This document shows positions 30,372 through 40,174 of a DNA stretch of 64,000 nucleotides, one piece after another (positions within the stretch are counted from its first letter, which is position 1; each line of letters opens with the position of its first letter). Origin of the DNA: Thiocystis violacea (GTDB lineage Bacteria > Pseudomonadota > Gammaproteobacteria > Chromatiales > Chromatiaceae); contig NZ_NRRF01000005.1 in the NCBI RefSeq assembly GCF_016583565.1, forward strand, positions 98,825 to 162,824, in the 5' to 3' direction. A program made the translations under genes and the position numbers. The notes under the pieces were generated by a model, which worked only from the letters and a program-made list of their open reading frames with translations, ran no database searches and was not told the DNA's origin.

Positions 30372-32579
30372 TCAAACCTTTGCCTGACGCTTTCTCGCGT
30401 GAGCGCCCGCCGTATTCGCGATGGCCGCCAGCTCGGACACATCCAGGATCAGGGCGATGTCACCCGTCCCCAGGATGGTCGCGCCCGCCACGCCACGCAA
30501 ACGCTCGAAAACCTTGCCCAGTGGCTTGATGACGGTTTGCAGCTCACCGAGCAGGGTATCCACCACCAGGCCCATCGTGTGATGACCGAAGCGCACCACC
30601 ACCAGGCTTTCGCGCTTTGTCCGAGCGGCCCCGCCGGCCTGGCTCTCGAACAGCTCGGTCAACCGGATGAAGGGCAGGACCTCGCCGCGCAGATTGACGT
30701 AGTGCTGGTCGTGCTGCTGCGTCGTCTGGCCAGCGTCGATCTCGACGCACTCGACCACCTGGGAGAGCGGGATGACGAACTGGTCCGTGCCGGCGCCGAC
30801 CAGGAAGCCGTCGATGATGGCGAGCGTGAGCGGCAGCACGATGGTCACCTTGGTGCCCGTGCCCAGCGCACTCTCAAGCTCGACCGAGCCGCGCAGGGAC
30901 TCGATGTTGCGCTTGACCACATCCATGCCGACACCGCGGCCCGAGAGATTGGTCGCCTCCGCCTTGGTGGAGAGACCGGGCGCGAAGATGAGGCGCAGGG
31001 TCTCCTCGTGGCTCAGGCTGTCATCCGGCGAGACCAGACCGCGCTCCTCGGCCTTGGCGCGAATGCGTGCCGCGTCGAGTCCGGCGCCGTCGTCGGCGAT
31101 CTCGATAACGATGTGGCCGGAGTCGTGGTACGCGTTGATGTGGACGGTCCCATTGGGCGACTTGCCCGCATCCAGGCGCACCTCGGGCGTCTCGATGCCG
31201 TGGTCGATGGCATTGCGAATGAGGTGGGTCAGCGGATCCGTCATCTTCTCGACGACCGTTTTGTCGAGTTCCGTCTCTCCGCCGGTGATGACCAGGTCGA
31301 TGTCCTTGCCGAGCGCCTCGCTGGCATCGCGCACCACGCGCCGAAAGCGCGAGAGGCTGTCGCCGATGGGGACCATGCGCAGCTGCAGGGCGTTGTCGCG
31401 GATCTCGGAGACCAGGTAGTCGACACCATCGACTACCTCGGCCATGTCTTCCATCCCGGAGCGATTGGCCATGACGCGGATGGCGGCGCTGCTGGTGACC
31501 AGCTCGCCGACCAGATCGATGAGGTGACCGAGGCGCTGTGCATCGACGCGGATGAAGCGGGTCTCCTCCTGGCGGCGCACGCGCGCGGCCTCCTGGGTCT
31601 TGGCCGCCTGCTCGACGACACCCGGCTTGATGGAGCCTTGCTCGACGAGGATCTCGCCCAGACGGCGCTTCGGCTGAAGGGTGTCCGTAACGGTCTGCGT
31701 CTGCTCGTGCTCGCACCCCTGGCGCTGCAGGGCGCGCTCGAGCTCCTGCTGGGTCAAGGCTCCGACATACATCAACAGCTCGCCGATGCAGCCGACCTGG
31801 TCGTCGGGCATCGATTCGAAGAGCTCCAGGTATTTGGCGTGCGCGGAATCGGGTTCGAGGATGCGGATGTCGCAGTCCTGATCGGCGAACTCGAAGACCC
31901 CGGCGATGGTGCGCTTGTCGGCGTCGCTCTGAAAGGCGATGCCGAAGTAGAGATGGCAGCTCTCCGGGTCGAAGGGGGCTTTCTCGTCCGCGCCAGCGTT
32001 GAAGAAGGTCTCGACATGGACCAGATCCCCCAGAGAGCCGAGGTAGCGCAGGAAGGAGAGTGGATCGATGCCGTTGCGAAAGGCGTCCGGGTGGAACTGC
32101 AGCGAGAGGGTCCAGAGGTCGGTCGAGACCGGCAGGTATTTCGGCGGCTCGCGGGCCGTGGCCGCAGCCTCGCCCGCCGGCGGCTCGGACTGGCCGAGAC
32201 GCGCCAGCAGCTCCGCGCCCGCGCGCGTCAGCGCGTCATCCAGCACCAGCTCGTCCTCGGCTGCCGCGGCGATGGCGTCGACCAGGCGCGCGGTATGGTC
32301 GCGGCACTCGAAGAGTGTGGTGATCAGCGGCTTGGTGAGCGGCGTATGGCCGGAGCGCACGTCGTCCATCAGGGTCTCGACCGCATGGGTGAAGTCGACG
32401 ACGGGGTCGTAGCCGAAGACGCCGCCTGTCCCCTTGATGGTGTGCATGGCACGGAAGACCTCGTTCAGGGACTCGGGGTCCCCAGGATTGTCTTCCAGGG
32501 TGAGCAGGGCATCCTCCATGGACTGGAGTAGCTCCGCCACCTCGCCGATGAAGGCCTGCCGTGCGCTGTCCAGGTTCAT
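30372..32579 (-). CDS. cheA: Chemotaxis histidine kinase CheA with MshEN-like insert
   Basis: A 735-residue CheA. P1 has the phospho-acceptor His46 (AMHTIKGTGG). Residues 150-255 are an atypical P2-like region. Residues about 261-330 form a repeated motif (IGELLMYVGALTQQELERAL and LGEILVEQGSIKPGVVEQA), which resembles the MshEN c-di-GMP-binding repeats of type II/IV secretion ATPases. Then follow P3 (LIDLVGELVTSSAA), the P4 ATPase (HLIRNAIDHGIE, GRGVGMDVV) and P5, the CheW-like domain (FVIPLSQVVECVEI). It phosphorylates CheY and CheB in response to receptors. Its start overlaps the STAS gene by 4 bp. Confidence 0.95.
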   Translation of the reverse strand: MNLDSARQAFIGEVAELLQSMEDALLTLEDNPGDPESLNEVFRAMHTIKGTGGVFGYDPVVDFTHAVETLMDDVRSGHTPLTKPLITTLFECRDHTARLVDAIAAAAEDELVLDDALTRAGAELLARLGQSEPPAGEAAATAREPPKYLPVSTDLWTLSLQFHPDAFRNGIDPLSFLRYLGSLGDLVHVETFFNAGADEKAPFDPESCHLYFGIAFQSDADKRTIAGVFEFADQDCDIRILEPDSAHAKYLELFESMPDDQVGCIGELLMYVGALTQQELERALQRQGCEHEQTQTVTDTLQPKRRLGEILVEQGSIKPGVVEQAAKTQEAARVRRQEETRFIRVDAQRLGHLIDLVGELVTSSAAIRVMANRSGMEDMAEVVDGVDYLVSEIRDNALQLRMVPIGDSLSRFRRVVRDASEALGKDIDLVITGGETELDKTVVEKMTDPLTHLIRNAIDHGIETPEVRLDAGKSPNGTVHINAYHDSGHIVIEIADDGAGLDAARIRAKAEERGLVSPDDSLSHEETLRLIFAPGLSTKAEATNLSGRGVGMDVVKRNIESLRGSVELESALGTGTKVTIVLPLTLAIIDGFLVGAGTDQFVIPLSQVVECVEIDAGQTTQQHDQHYVNLRGEVLPFIRLTELFESQAGGAARTKRESLVVVRFGHHTMGLVVDTLLGELQTVIKPLGKVFERLRGVAGATILGTGDIALILDVSELAAIANTAGAHARKRQAKV

Positions 32580-32905
32580 GCGACGTCCTCCTGGTTCGGC
32601 TGGACGGGGGCCATGCCGAAGCGTGGCTCCAACTGCAGCAGCGCAATGACGTCCGCCACGGCGTCGCTGTGCGCGACCAGGCTGAAGTCTGCCCCCCGCG
32701 CCTCACTGGCTTGCTTGACCCAGAGGAGAAGCTGCAGCCCGGCACCGTCGATCTCGGAGACAGCGGACAGGTCCAGCGCGCAGACGCGGCGGCCTTCCAG
32801 CTCGACGCGCAGACGACCGAAGGTCTCCGCCACGGTATAGATGGTCAGCTCGCCCTCCAGGGTGATGCGCTCCTCCGGGCGCGACGGCACGGCAGCCGTG
32901 GTCAT
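32576..32905 (-). CDS. STAS domain protein of the chemotaxis operon
   Basis: A 109-residue STAS (anti-sigma antagonist-like) protein with the core CALDLSAVSEIDGAGLQLLL. In SpoIIAA/RsbV relatives the residue after that Asp is the phosphorylated Ser; here it is Gly (IDGAG), so control by a switch kinase is unlikely. GGAGGG precedes ATG 32905. It overlaps cheA by 4 bp and follows cheY by 20 bp, so it is translated with both. STAS proteins occur in this position in some alternative chemotaxis operons, but their role there is not established as far as I know; it may be a structural adaptor of the signalling array. Confidence 0.82.
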   Translation of the reverse strand: MTTAAVPSRPEERITLEGELTIYTVAETFGRLRVELEGRRVCALDLSAVSEIDGAGLQLLLWVKQASEARGADFSLVAHSDAVADVIALLQLEPRFGMAPVQPNQEDVA

Positions 32906-32925
32906 TGCGTCACCCTCCGATCTGT

Positions 32926-33294
32926 TTAGGGAAGCACCAGTTTGGATACCGCATCGAGCAGCATCGTGGGCTGGAAGGGCTTGACCAGCCAAGCCTTGGC
33001 GCCCGCGTCGCGCGCGGCCGCCTTCTTCTCCGGCTGGCTCTCGGTGGTCAGCATCATGATGGGCGTGAACTTGTAGTTCGGCAGCTTCTTGAGCTCGCGC
33101 ACCAGGGTGATGCCATCCATGTTGGGCATGTTCACATCGCTGACGATGAGGTGGACCTTCTTCCCGTTGAGCTTTGCAAGGGCGTCACGCCCGTCGCTCG
33201 CCTCGATGACGTCGTAGCCCGCCCCCTTGAGGGCGATTCCGACGACGCTGCGCAGGGACGCCGAGTCGTCGACAATAAGGATCGTCTTGGCCAT
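32926..33294 (-). CDS. cheY: Chemotaxis response regulator CheY
   Basis: A 122-residue single receiver. ILIVDDS, the acceptor Asp53 (IVSDVNMPNMDG), the switch Thr (MLTTES) and the Lys of VKPFQP are intact. It accepts phosphate from CheA and should act on the flagellar switch or another output. It lies 16 bp after the MCP-like gene and 20 bp before the STAS gene. No cheZ is visible, so dephosphorylation may be intrinsic or via another phosphatase. Confidence 0.93.
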   Translation of the reverse strand: MAKTILIVDDSASLRSVVGIALKGAGYDVIEASDGRDALAKLNGKKVHLIVSDVNMPNMDGITLVRELKKLPNYKFTPIMMLTTESQPEKKAAARDAGAKAWLVKPFQPTMLLDAVSKLVLP

Positions 33295-33309
33295 GCCTGA
33301 CTCCGTTGT

Positions 33310-34515
33310 CTAGAAAAAGGTCAGCGCCGATCCCGCGGACTGACCCGAGGTCGCCGTGCTCCCACGGTGCAGGTCTTGCTCTTCGACGGTGCTATAGGAT
33401 GCAAGCATCTCCGCCAAGAGGTCGTCGATCTCCAGGATGTCGCGCTCCTGCTGCTTGGAATCGTGCTCGGAGGTCGTCAGCAGGCGTTCGCTCAGGCGAT
33501 CGAGACCGCCGCACACATGCACGAGCACTTGACTGGTGCGATCCTGAAACTGGAGATCCACCAGGGAGCTGGCGATCTGTTCGCGGATGATCTCACCGAG
33601 TTGGCGCAGACGTTGGGCATCCGTGTTGAGCGACTCGGCCGTCTCGCGCAAGCGGTCCAGAACTTCGCCCACCTTGCGCTCGGAGCCTTTGACCAGTCGG
33701 TCCGCGTCCTGCATGGAGGCGTTGACCATGGTGTGTGTTTGATCGAGGGAGCGCGCGAGTTCGTCGACCTTGGCGCTGATCCGCGCACCCGTCTGGGCGG
33801 ATGACCCTGCGAGCTTACGCACCTCCTCGGCGACCACCGCGAAGCCGCGCCCCTGCTCGCCGGCCCGTGCCGCCTCGATGGCTGCGTTGAGGGCCAGCAG
33901 GTTGATCTGCTCGGCAACCGAGCGGACATCCTGCGCCATGCGCTGCATCTCGCCGCCGAATCCGGTCAAGCGGACGACCTGCTCGGTCACGGCGGACTCG
34001 CGGTGCAGGATCTGCTCGAAGGCGCCGATGAGCTCGGTCAGGATCGCCTGGCTCTCCTGGAACTGGGTCAGGATCTGGTGCTCCTGCGCATCGCCGGAGC
34101 GGGTCGCCTCGATGACCTGCTCCAGGTCCATGACCAGACCGCTGAAGGTCTGGGACAGGTGGACGATGCTCTGCTCGGTCAGCTGCCGGGAGTGCTCGAT
34201 GTGGCGGACGAAGATGGGGAAGAGTTCGATGCCGAGGCGCTCGAAGGCGCTCTCCCAGGCGACGAGTTGACGGGCACCCTGATCACGGACGGACTGAAGC
34301 TCCTCGCGCGCAGCCTCCCGGACGGAGGCCATCTCCCGGCGCTGGAGCACGTCGACGAAGATTGCCGCGAGGAGGATCAGGAGGCCCAGGATCCAGGCCG
34401 GCACGGACGTTGGATTCAACCCCACGACCGCACAGCCGGCCAGCCCCCCCAGGACCACGGCTTTGAACGGCCAGTGCGACAGCCTGGTCAGAGGACCCGA
34501 AAGCAGATTGGTCAA
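33310..34515 (-). CDS. MCP-like signalling protein without a periplasmic sensor
   Basis: A predicted 401-residue protein with two closely spaced N-terminal membrane segments (about 17-33 and 38-57, [20 protein letters not shown] between), then a cytoplasmic helical region and a receptor signalling core ([30 protein letters not shown]). There is no HAMP and almost no periplasmic part, so it probably senses a cytoplasmic or membrane signal. TTG 34515 is chosen because AAGGAG lies 7 nt upstream; a GTG at 34545 is in frame but lacks a ribosome site. It is the first gene of the che operon, 16 bp before cheY. The C-terminal tail is Ser/Thr/Gln-rich. Confidence 0.85.
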   Translation of the reverse strand: MTNLLSGPLTRLSHWPFKAVVLGGLAGCAVVGLNPTSVPAWILGLLILLAAIFVDVLQRREMASVREAAREELQSVRDQGARQLVAWESAFERLGIELFPIFVRHIEHSRQLTEQSIVHLSQTFSGLVMDLEQVIEATRSGDAQEHQILTQFQESQAILTELIGAFEQILHRESAVTEQVVRLTGFGGEMQRMAQDVRSVAEQINLLALNAAIEAARAGEQGRGFAVVAEEVRKLAGSSAQTGARISAKVDELARSLDQTHTMVNASMQDADRLVKGSERKVGEVLDRLRETAESLNTDAQRLRQLGEIIREQIASSLVDLQFQDRTSQVLVHVCGGLDRLSERLLTTSEHDSKQQERDILEIDDLLAEMLASYSTVEEQDLHRGSTATSGQSAGSALTFF

Positions 34516-34752
34516 GGCACTCTCCTTACCCCACCCGAACAGCACCGAAGGGTTGGGGCCTTGTGTGAAGCGCGCCGCCCGAGGGGATGATCGGACTCCC
34601 CGACCACTGAATCCTCGACGGTTCTCGATGGCGCTGGAGATCTCTTGCGCATTCCTTGCGCTCGCTCGAACAGACTAGCGCGCCGCCGATCGCTTGCGGC
34701 GCCACCACGGGCATGGTCTCTCGCGTCAACCCGCTTGAGATCTCCCGCGAGT

Positions 34753-35901
34753 CTACTCTGATTCCTCCACGCCGACGGCGCCCAGCAGCCGCTGCAGATT
34801 GTTGCGATAGGCGTCCTGCTGCTGCGTGTCAGTGTCCTTGAAGCGCGTGTCCTGCTCGACCAGTCCTTCCAGGATGCGGCTGGCCACATCGTCCACCTGG
34901 CTTAGAAAATCCAGTCCAGGCTTGTTGAAACTGTCGCTCATATCGCGCATCAGATGGCCCAGCCGGCGTCCGTGACGCGTTTGCTCGGGATTGTCGATCT
35001 GCTGTGTTTCTTGATAGCGCTGCGCGGCGCTGAACTGCTCGGTCCGGCTCATGTGCAGGTTCATCGACGCGAGCTGCGACTCATCGAAATCGATGTCGGA
35101 GACCTCATCGAAGGCCTTTTGAACATCGCCGCCGAAGAAGTCGTTGGCGACCTGCCCGACATCCCGGACCAGCGACTGGATCGCGTCGATCTCGTCCGCG
35201 CTGAGATCACCCTCGATGCTGAAGCTGTAACCGGTCTGCTCATTGCGGCTAACGTCCAATACGGAGGCACGATTGCCCTGATCGTCCTGGGCGTAAGCGA
35301 AGCTGCCTTGGGCGTCGAGGTCCTGACTGAAGCTGACGCGCACGGTATCGCCGTCGCGGGTCTGCAGTGTCAGCTCGAAGTCGTCCGCACGCTGGTAGCG
35401 CGCCGCGACAGCCATCGCCTGGGTTCCGCCGGCACTCTCCGTCTTCTGATTCGGCGCCAGCTTGGACAGGGTCTCGAAGGTCGCCTTCTCCGTGGCCTCC
35501 ACCTGGTCCTTGACGTTGCCGTTGAGCACGTCGAGGTTCTTGAGGATGTCCTTGGCCTCCTTGAACCCCTGCTTCACGCCCTTCATCGCGCTGTCGTACA
35601 GCGCCTGGACCTCTTCCTCCGACTTGCCCTGCGCCTTGGCGTTCTCCAAGCCCAAAGCAACGAACTTGCCAATACGCTCAGCCACCTTCTCTGGTGTGTA
35701 GTCTGAGGCGTCCAGAGTCTTCAGATCTGTCGACTCCATCCCAGGAATCTCGCGTGCCAGGGATTGGAGCGCCTTGTCCTGGAGATTGGACAGGGCGTTC
35801 GCCGGCTGATTGCCGGTCTTGAGTGCCTGACTGGAGGTCTGCGAGAAAGACTTGAGCGAATAGCTGTTGGAAAGGATGGAGAGGTTGTTGTGGATCGCCA
35901 T
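34753..35901 (-). CDS. DUF5610 domain protein
   Basis: A 382-residue soluble protein, start ATG 35901. The stretch LDASDYTPEKVAERIGKFVA followed by a helix (EEEVQALYDSAMKGVKQGFKEAKDIL) is the DUF5610 signature as I recall it. The second half contains DDFELTLQTRDGDTVRVSFS and a long acidic segment ending DDVASRILEGLVEQD. No signal peptide or membrane segment. The function of the family is unknown; such genes often lie next to flagellar or chemotaxis genes, and here it stands 240 bp upstream of the che operon on the same strand, probably with its own promoter. Confidence 0.7.
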   Translation of the reverse strand: MAIHNNLSILSNSYSLKSFSQTSSQALKTGNQPANALSNLQDKALQSLAREIPGMESTDLKTLDASDYTPEKVAERIGKFVALGLENAKAQGKSEEEVQALYDSAMKGVKQGFKEAKDILKNLDVLNGNVKDQVEATEKATFETLSKLAPNQKTESAGGTQAMAVAARYQRADDFELTLQTRDGDTVRVSFSQDLDAQGSFAYAQDDQGNRASVLDVSRNEQTGYSFSIEGDLSADEIDAIQSLVRDVGQVANDFFGGDVQKAFDEVSDIDFDESQLASMNLHMSRTEQFSAAQRYQETQQIDNPEQTRHGRRLGHLMRDMSDSFNKPGLDFLSQVDDVASRILEGLVEQDTRFKDTDTQQQDAYRNNLQRLLGAVGVEESE

Positions 35902-36022
35902 CAGGATCTGCTCCGGGAAGGGCTATGCGTACCTCCCTTAACGGCAGCACGGGCGGCGCCTTGAGCGGATTTCCTGAGGTGTCAGGCACGCAGCGCCGCG
36001 GCGCGGGTGATCGGGGCGCGGC

Positions 36023-36265
36023 TCAGGCGGTGCGATGCGAGGGCGCCGGGTGGCGCTCGAGCGAGACGAGCCGGTGGTTGTCATCCACGGTGAGACAGAA
36101 CTGGCCGCGCACGCCCTCGGTGGTGACGAAGCGGCGCAGGTTGGCAGCCGGTATGGAGAGACTGCGCCCGTCGCTGGCGCGGACGATCACGCGACCGGCA
36201 GCCCCCTGATAGTATTTGAGGTACTCGGGGGCCGAAATGCTCAGGCTGAAATAGAAGCGCTGCAT
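36023..36265 (-). CDS. DUF2835 family protein
   Basis: An 80-residue protein beginning MQRFYFSLSISAPEYLKYYQG, followed by VIVRASDGRSLSIPAANLRRFVTTEGV and FCLTVDDNHRLVSLER. This matches DUF2835, small proteins of gammaproteobacteria with a PilZ-like beta topology. The function is unknown. ATG 36265 is preferred over an upstream TTG. It lies 95 bp downstream of the PilZ gene. Confidence 0.82.
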   Translation of the reverse strand: MQRFYFSLSISAPEYLKYYQGAAGRVIVRASDGRSLSIPAANLRRFVTTEGVRGQFCLTVDDNHRLVSLERHPAPSHRTA

Positions 36266-36359
36266 GGCGCAATCCAAGAGACGGCTTCGAGCCTCCGCGA
36301 GCCTGGGCGATCCTCCGTGCCGACGATGACAGCCCAGGCAGATCGCCAGGATCAGCGGC

Positions 36360-36653
36360 TCAGTCGGAGGCCCCGCTGAAGTGAATCGCGATCAGCCGCC
36401 CCTCTTCCTCCTGGGTGACGCGGGCGACTTGACCGGAGCGACGCAGCGGCTCCAGACGCTCGCTCGGGCTGCGGATGAGGACCTCGAGCTCCTCGTCCGG
36501 CTCGATGGTCAGATCGGTCAGGAAGGCGCAGCCGGAAGCGCTGAGGTTGACGAGCTTGGCCGTCAGTACCTCACCGCTCGTCAGCCGGGTGACCTCCATC
36601 TGGGTCTCGGCGATCATACGTTTGTAATCACGCCGTTCGTCATCGAGTAGCAT
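36360..36653 (-). CDS. PilZ domain protein
   Basis: A 97-residue PilZ protein. DERRDYKRMIAETQMEV carries the Arg motif (RRxxKR rather than the classical RxxxR, with Lys at one place), and LVNLSASGCAFL is the NxSxxG motif. It is predicted to bind c-di-GMP, although the altered first motif leaves the affinity uncertain. AAGGAG stands 8 nt upstream of ATG 36653. It lies between the ccoS end and the DUF2835 gene, and could be transcribed with either. Confidence 0.82.
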   Translation of the reverse strand: MLLDDERRDYKRMIAETQMEVTRLTSGEVLTAKLVNLSASGCAFLTDLTIEPDEELEVLIRSPSERLEPLRRSGQVARVTQEEEGRLIAIHFSGASD

Positions 36654-36667
36654 GCTCGGGCTCCTTG

Positions 36668-36680
36668 GTTGTCAGTTGTC
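36668..36680. repeat. Short trace of the GTTGTCA heptamer repeat
   Basis: GTTGTCA followed by GTTGTC, the reverse complement of the six-copy TGACAAC array at 11488-11529. It lies in the gap upstream of the PilZ gene. Two units can arise by chance, so a common origin is only suggested. Confidence 0.4.
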
Positions 36681-36779
36681 TCGTGGGCGTCGGTCGCCGC
36701 GCGGCGAGCCGCTTCGCCCCAGGTTGCGGAGCGCCGCCGCGTGGGGCGCTCGGCAGAGGTTCGTAGGGCGCGGTGGCGC

Positions 36780-36983
36780 TCAGCCGTCTCGGTTCGGCGC
36801 CTCGTCGTCCGCGTCGGCATCCGGCAGACGCCTCGGATCGATCTCGTCCTCGTCCAGCAGAATGCGCCGCCCGTCGCCGTCGAGGTCTTCGAACTGGCCG
36901 GTCCGCGCGGCCCAGAAGAGCACGCCAACCGCCACAAGTCCGAGGAGCAGCATACCGGGTATCAGTCCGTAGATGACTTCCAT
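36780..36983 (-). CDS. ccoS: cbb3 oxidase maturation protein CcoS
   Basis: A 67-residue protein with one membrane segment (IYGLIPGMLLLGLVAVGVLFWAA, about 4-26) and an acidic C-terminus. The motif FWAARTGQFEDLDGDGRRILLDED is the CcoS signature (FWA..xGQFDDL...ILxDDD). CcoS is needed for insertion of haem b and copper into the cbb3 oxidase catalytic subunit. GGGGGAG precedes ATG 36983. It is 64 bp downstream of ccoI, as in other ccoGHIS clusters. Confidence 0.92.
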   Translation of the reverse strand: MEVIYGLIPGMLLLGLVAVGVLFWAARTGQFEDLDGDGRRILLDEDEIDPRRLPDADADDEAPNRDG

Positions 36984-37047
36984 CCGTTCATTCTCCCCCA
37001 GTCCAGGCGCATCTTAGACACTGCCGTGTCCAGGACTGTGAACTGGC

Positions 37048-39603
37048 TCAAAGTGTTTTCACGAAGGCGCGAATGCGCGCGGAGTTGCCGATCACCGCCA
37101 ACGAACTCAGTGGCATGGAGATAGCGGCGATCAGGGGCGTGATGACTCCGGCCATCGCGAGCGGCACCATGACGAGATTGTAAAGAATCGAGATGCCGAT
37201 GTTCTGCCGAATCGCACGCAGGGTCCGCCGGGAGAGCTGGGACGCCTCGATGACGCGCTCCAGCTCGCTGGAGATGAGGACGATGTCGGCGCTGGCGATG
37301 GAGACATCCGTGCCGCTGCCCATGGCGATGCCGACATCCGCGCGCACCAGGGCCGGCGCGTCGTTGACGCCGTCGCCAATCATGGCGACGCGCTCGCCGT
37401 CGCGCCGCAGCCGGTCGATGACGGCGTCCTTCTGCGCCGGCAGGACCTCGGCGATGACCTCGATGTCACCCAGTTGATGGGCGATCCGCTCGGCCACCGC
37501 GCGCCGGTCGCCGGTCAGCATGGTGACGCGGATCCCGCGGCCGCGCAGGCGCGCGATGACATCGGCCGCGCCGGGTCGCAGTCGGTCGGCGATCCGAAGC
37601 TGCATCACCTCCTGGCCGTCGACCGCGCAGTGGATCAGTCCGCCCAGATCCATGCTCGACGCGGTTGGCACGGGATCCTCGGGCAGCCACTCGCGAATGC
37701 CGTTGCGCACCAGCCACGCCAAGGTCCCGATGACCAGGACGCGCCCCTCGACCTGCCCCTTGATCCCGAATCCAGGGGCCACCTGGACCTCTGTCGCCGC
37801 AAGCCCCGCCGTGCTGAGCTCGGCCCGGTCGCAGAGGTCCAGGATGGCCCGGGCCACCGGATGCTCGGACGCGCGCTCGAGCGCCCCGAAGCGCCGAAGC
37901 TGCGCCTGCTGCGTAGCGTCGAGCACGCCGGCGCTCTCGGCATCGCCTCGCCAATCACCCGAGGCGCCTCGCAGGGCGACGACCAGGGGACGGCCCTCGG
38001 TGAGGGTTCCAGTCTTATCGAAGACCAGATGCTGGATCGATGACAAGCGTTCCAGCACGGCGCCGTTCTTGACCAAGATCCCCCTGGAAGCCCCGGATCC
38101 GGAGGCCACCGCGACCGCCATCGGCGTCGCGAGCCCGAAGGCGCAGGGACAGGTGATGATGAGCACGGCGGTCGCGGCCATGAGGGCATGCTCGAGCCCC
38201 GTCCCCATCCAGAAGACAAAGGTCAGGGCGGCGAGCCCGAGCGTGGCGGCGACGAACCAGGGCACGACGCGATCCGCCAGACGCTGGATCGGCGCGCGGC
38301 TGGACTGCGCCTCCTCCACCAGACGGATGATGCGGCCCAGCGCGGTCTCGCGCAGCAGCCCGGAGATGCACACATGGAGCACCCCTGCCCCATTGATAGT
38401 CCCAGCCGCGACCTGATCGCCGACCCGCTTGGCGACCTTGCGCGACTCGCCGGTGAGCATGGACTCGTCGACACCGCTCTCGCCCTCGACAACGCTGCCA
38501 TCCACGGGGATGCGCTCGCCGGGGCGCACCAGGACCCGCTCGCCGAGCTTGAGCGAGCGAATGGGGACGACGGTCTCCTGGTGCGGATCGATGCGGGTCG
38601 CGACCTTGGGTTGAAGATCGAGCAGGCGTTGTGTCGAGGCGACGGCACGGCGGCGCGAGATCGCCTCGAGATAGCGTCCGACGAGGATGACGAAGAGAAA
38701 GTTGACCACCGTGTCCCAATAGACGGCCCCGACCTCGGAGCCGCCCAGGGTGACGTAGAGCGAATAGCCATAGGTGGCCGTGACCCCGATGGCGATGGGC
38801 AAGTCCATGCTGAGGTAGCCGGAGCGCAAACCGGACCAGGCACCCTTGAAGAAGGGGGCGCCCGAGTACACCAGGGTTGGGGTCGCGAGCAGACAGCCGA
38901 TCCAGTGGAAGAGTCCCCTGAACTCGCCCTGGTCGGCGCCGCTGTAGAGCGCGATGGAGATCCAGAGCAGGTTCATCATCGCGAACCCCGCCCAGGCCAT
39001 GCGGAACAGCAGGTCACGGTTCTCGCGCCCCATGACCCCTTCCGCGGAGTCCGGATCGAAGGGCGTGGCGACATAGCCGATATCGGCCAGACGGCGCAGG
39101 ATGCGCGAGAGCTTGAGCCGGCCGTTGTCCCAGCGCACGCGCAGACGCCGCCCGGTGAGATTCACCCGCGCCTCCTCGACGCCGGGCAAGGATTGCAGGC
39201 CCCGCTCGATCAACCAGACGCAGGCGGCACAGTGGATGCCCTCGACCAGAAGATTGATCTCGCGGCCCTCGCAGGCCACGTCCGTGAACTCCTCCTGCAC
39301 CGCATCCAGGTCGAACACCGCCAGGTTCTTGGGTGGTTCGGGCGGCGGCCCCAGCACCTCGCCCTCTGGCGTGCGGCGGTAGAAGCCCTCAAGCCCCGCG
39401 GCGAAGATGGCCTCGCAGACGGCCTTGCAGCCGGTGCAGCAAAAGGCGCGCTCGGTCCCCTGGATGCTCGCGGTCTCGCGTGCATCGGCGGTGACGGGCA
39501 GCCCGCAATGGAAGCAGCGCCCGGTATCCAGGCCCGCGGTTGGCGCAGCCGCGCCCTGCCCGGCACCGGATGACCCCGCGAACAGGGTTTCGGACGAGCG
39601 CAC
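37048..39603 (-). CDS. ccoI: Copper-exporting P1B-ATPase of cbb3 oxidase assembly (CcoI/FixI)
   Basis: An 851-residue P-type ATPase. The N-terminal zinc-ribbon-like part ([17 protein letters not shown]) marks the CcoI/FixI group. A heavy-metal-associated domain with GIHCAACVW follows, then eight membrane segments with the transport motif CPC ([12 protein letters not shown]), the phosphorylation site DKTGTLTEG, the nucleotide-binding SEHPVARAI and the hinge [10 protein letters not shown]. It delivers copper to the periplasmic side for assembly of the binuclear centre of CcoN. The start is GTG 39603, 4 bp after the fixH stop, so it depends on coupling; no nearby ATG is in frame. Confidence 0.95.
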   Translation of the reverse strand: MRSSETLFAGSSGAGQGAAAPTAGLDTGRCFHCGLPVTADARETASIQGTERAFCCTGCKAVCEAIFAAGLEGFYRRTPEGEVLGPPPEPPKNLAVFDLDAVQEEFTDVACEGREINLLVEGIHCAACVWLIERGLQSLPGVEEARVNLTGRRLRVRWDNGRLKLSRILRRLADIGYVATPFDPDSAEGVMGRENRDLLFRMAWAGFAMMNLLWISIALYSGADQGEFRGLFHWIGCLLATPTLVYSGAPFFKGAWSGLRSGYLSMDLPIAIGVTATYGYSLYVTLGGSEVGAVYWDTVVNFLFVILVGRYLEAISRRRAVASTQRLLDLQPKVATRIDPHQETVVPIRSLKLGERVLVRPGERIPVDGSVVEGESGVDESMLTGESRKVAKRVGDQVAAGTINGAGVLHVCISGLLRETALGRIIRLVEEAQSSRAPIQRLADRVVPWFVAATLGLAALTFVFWMGTGLEHALMAATAVLIITCPCAFGLATPMAVAVASGSGASRGILVKNGAVLERLSSIQHLVFDKTGTLTEGRPLVVALRGASGDWRGDAESAGVLDATQQAQLRRFGALERASEHPVARAILDLCDRAELSTAGLAATEVQVAPGFGIKGQVEGRVLVIGTLAWLVRNGIREWLPEDPVPTASSMDLGGLIHCAVDGQEVMQLRIADRLRPGAADVIARLRGRGIRVTMLTGDRRAVAERIAHQLGDIEVIAEVLPAQKDAVIDRLRRDGERVAMIGDGVNDAPALVRADVGIAMGSGTDVSIASADIVLISSELERVIEASQLSRRTLRAIRQNIGISILYNLVMVPLAMAGVITPLIAAISMPLSSLAVIGNSARIRAFVKTL

Positions 39604-39607
39604 AGGC

Positions 39608-40117
39608 TCAATAGGCGCCGACGTTCACCCGCTCGCCAATGCTGTACTCATCCTCGTCCGACTGCACGGCGATCAAGGTGTCCCAGACGCCGATCAGCGG
39701 GAAACTGGCCTTGGCGACGTAACGGCCACTGTCTTCCCGCGTCATGGGGATGGAGAAGTCGCGTCCGGCATCCGAGGGACGATAGACATAGAGGGTCACG
39801 GCATCCGGATCCACCGGCTGGCCAGCCTTGTCGACCAGGAAGACGCGGATCCATGCGGGCGTGTCGACCATGAGCGACGCCGGGATGTCGGCCTCGACGG
39901 TCCATGCGGGGGCACGCGCCTGGCGCGACATGAGGTTGCGCTCGAAGTGCTGACCACGCTCGTAGTAGTCGGCGTTCACGAGACCAGGATTGGTCGCGAA
40001 GGCCAGGTAGACCATGACGCCGTTGATCGCGAGCACGGTGACGACGAGGCCGAGCCAGCCCAGGACCCAGGGACTGCGGAACGCCGAGGATGGGGACGGA
40101 TGTGTTTCAGTAGTCAT
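39608..40117 (-). CDS. ccoH: cbb3 oxidase assembly protein FixH/CcoH
   Basis: A 169-residue single-pass membrane protein: a short cytoplasmic N-terminus, membrane segment at about 17-40 ([23 protein letters not shown]) and a periplasmic beta-rich domain. [20 protein letters not shown] and the later [14 protein letters not shown] and VWDTLIAVQ match FixH. FixH/CcoH is required for stable assembly of cbb3 oxidase and interacts with CcoP intermediates. It is between ccoG (57 bp) and ccoI (4 bp). Confidence 0.93.
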   Translation of the reverse strand: MTTETHPSPSSAFRSPWVLGWLGLVVTVLAINGVMVYLAFATNPGLVNADYYERGQHFERNLMSRQARAPAWTVEADIPASLMVDTPAWIRVFLVDKAGQPVDPDAVTLYVYRPSDAGRDFSIPMTREDSGRYVAKASFPLIGVWDTLIAVQSDEDEYSIGERVNVGAY

Positions 40118-40174
40118 AGGGATATATCCTGATGCTCTCAGACCTAAACATTTTTTAAATCAAAGCCTTGGAGC

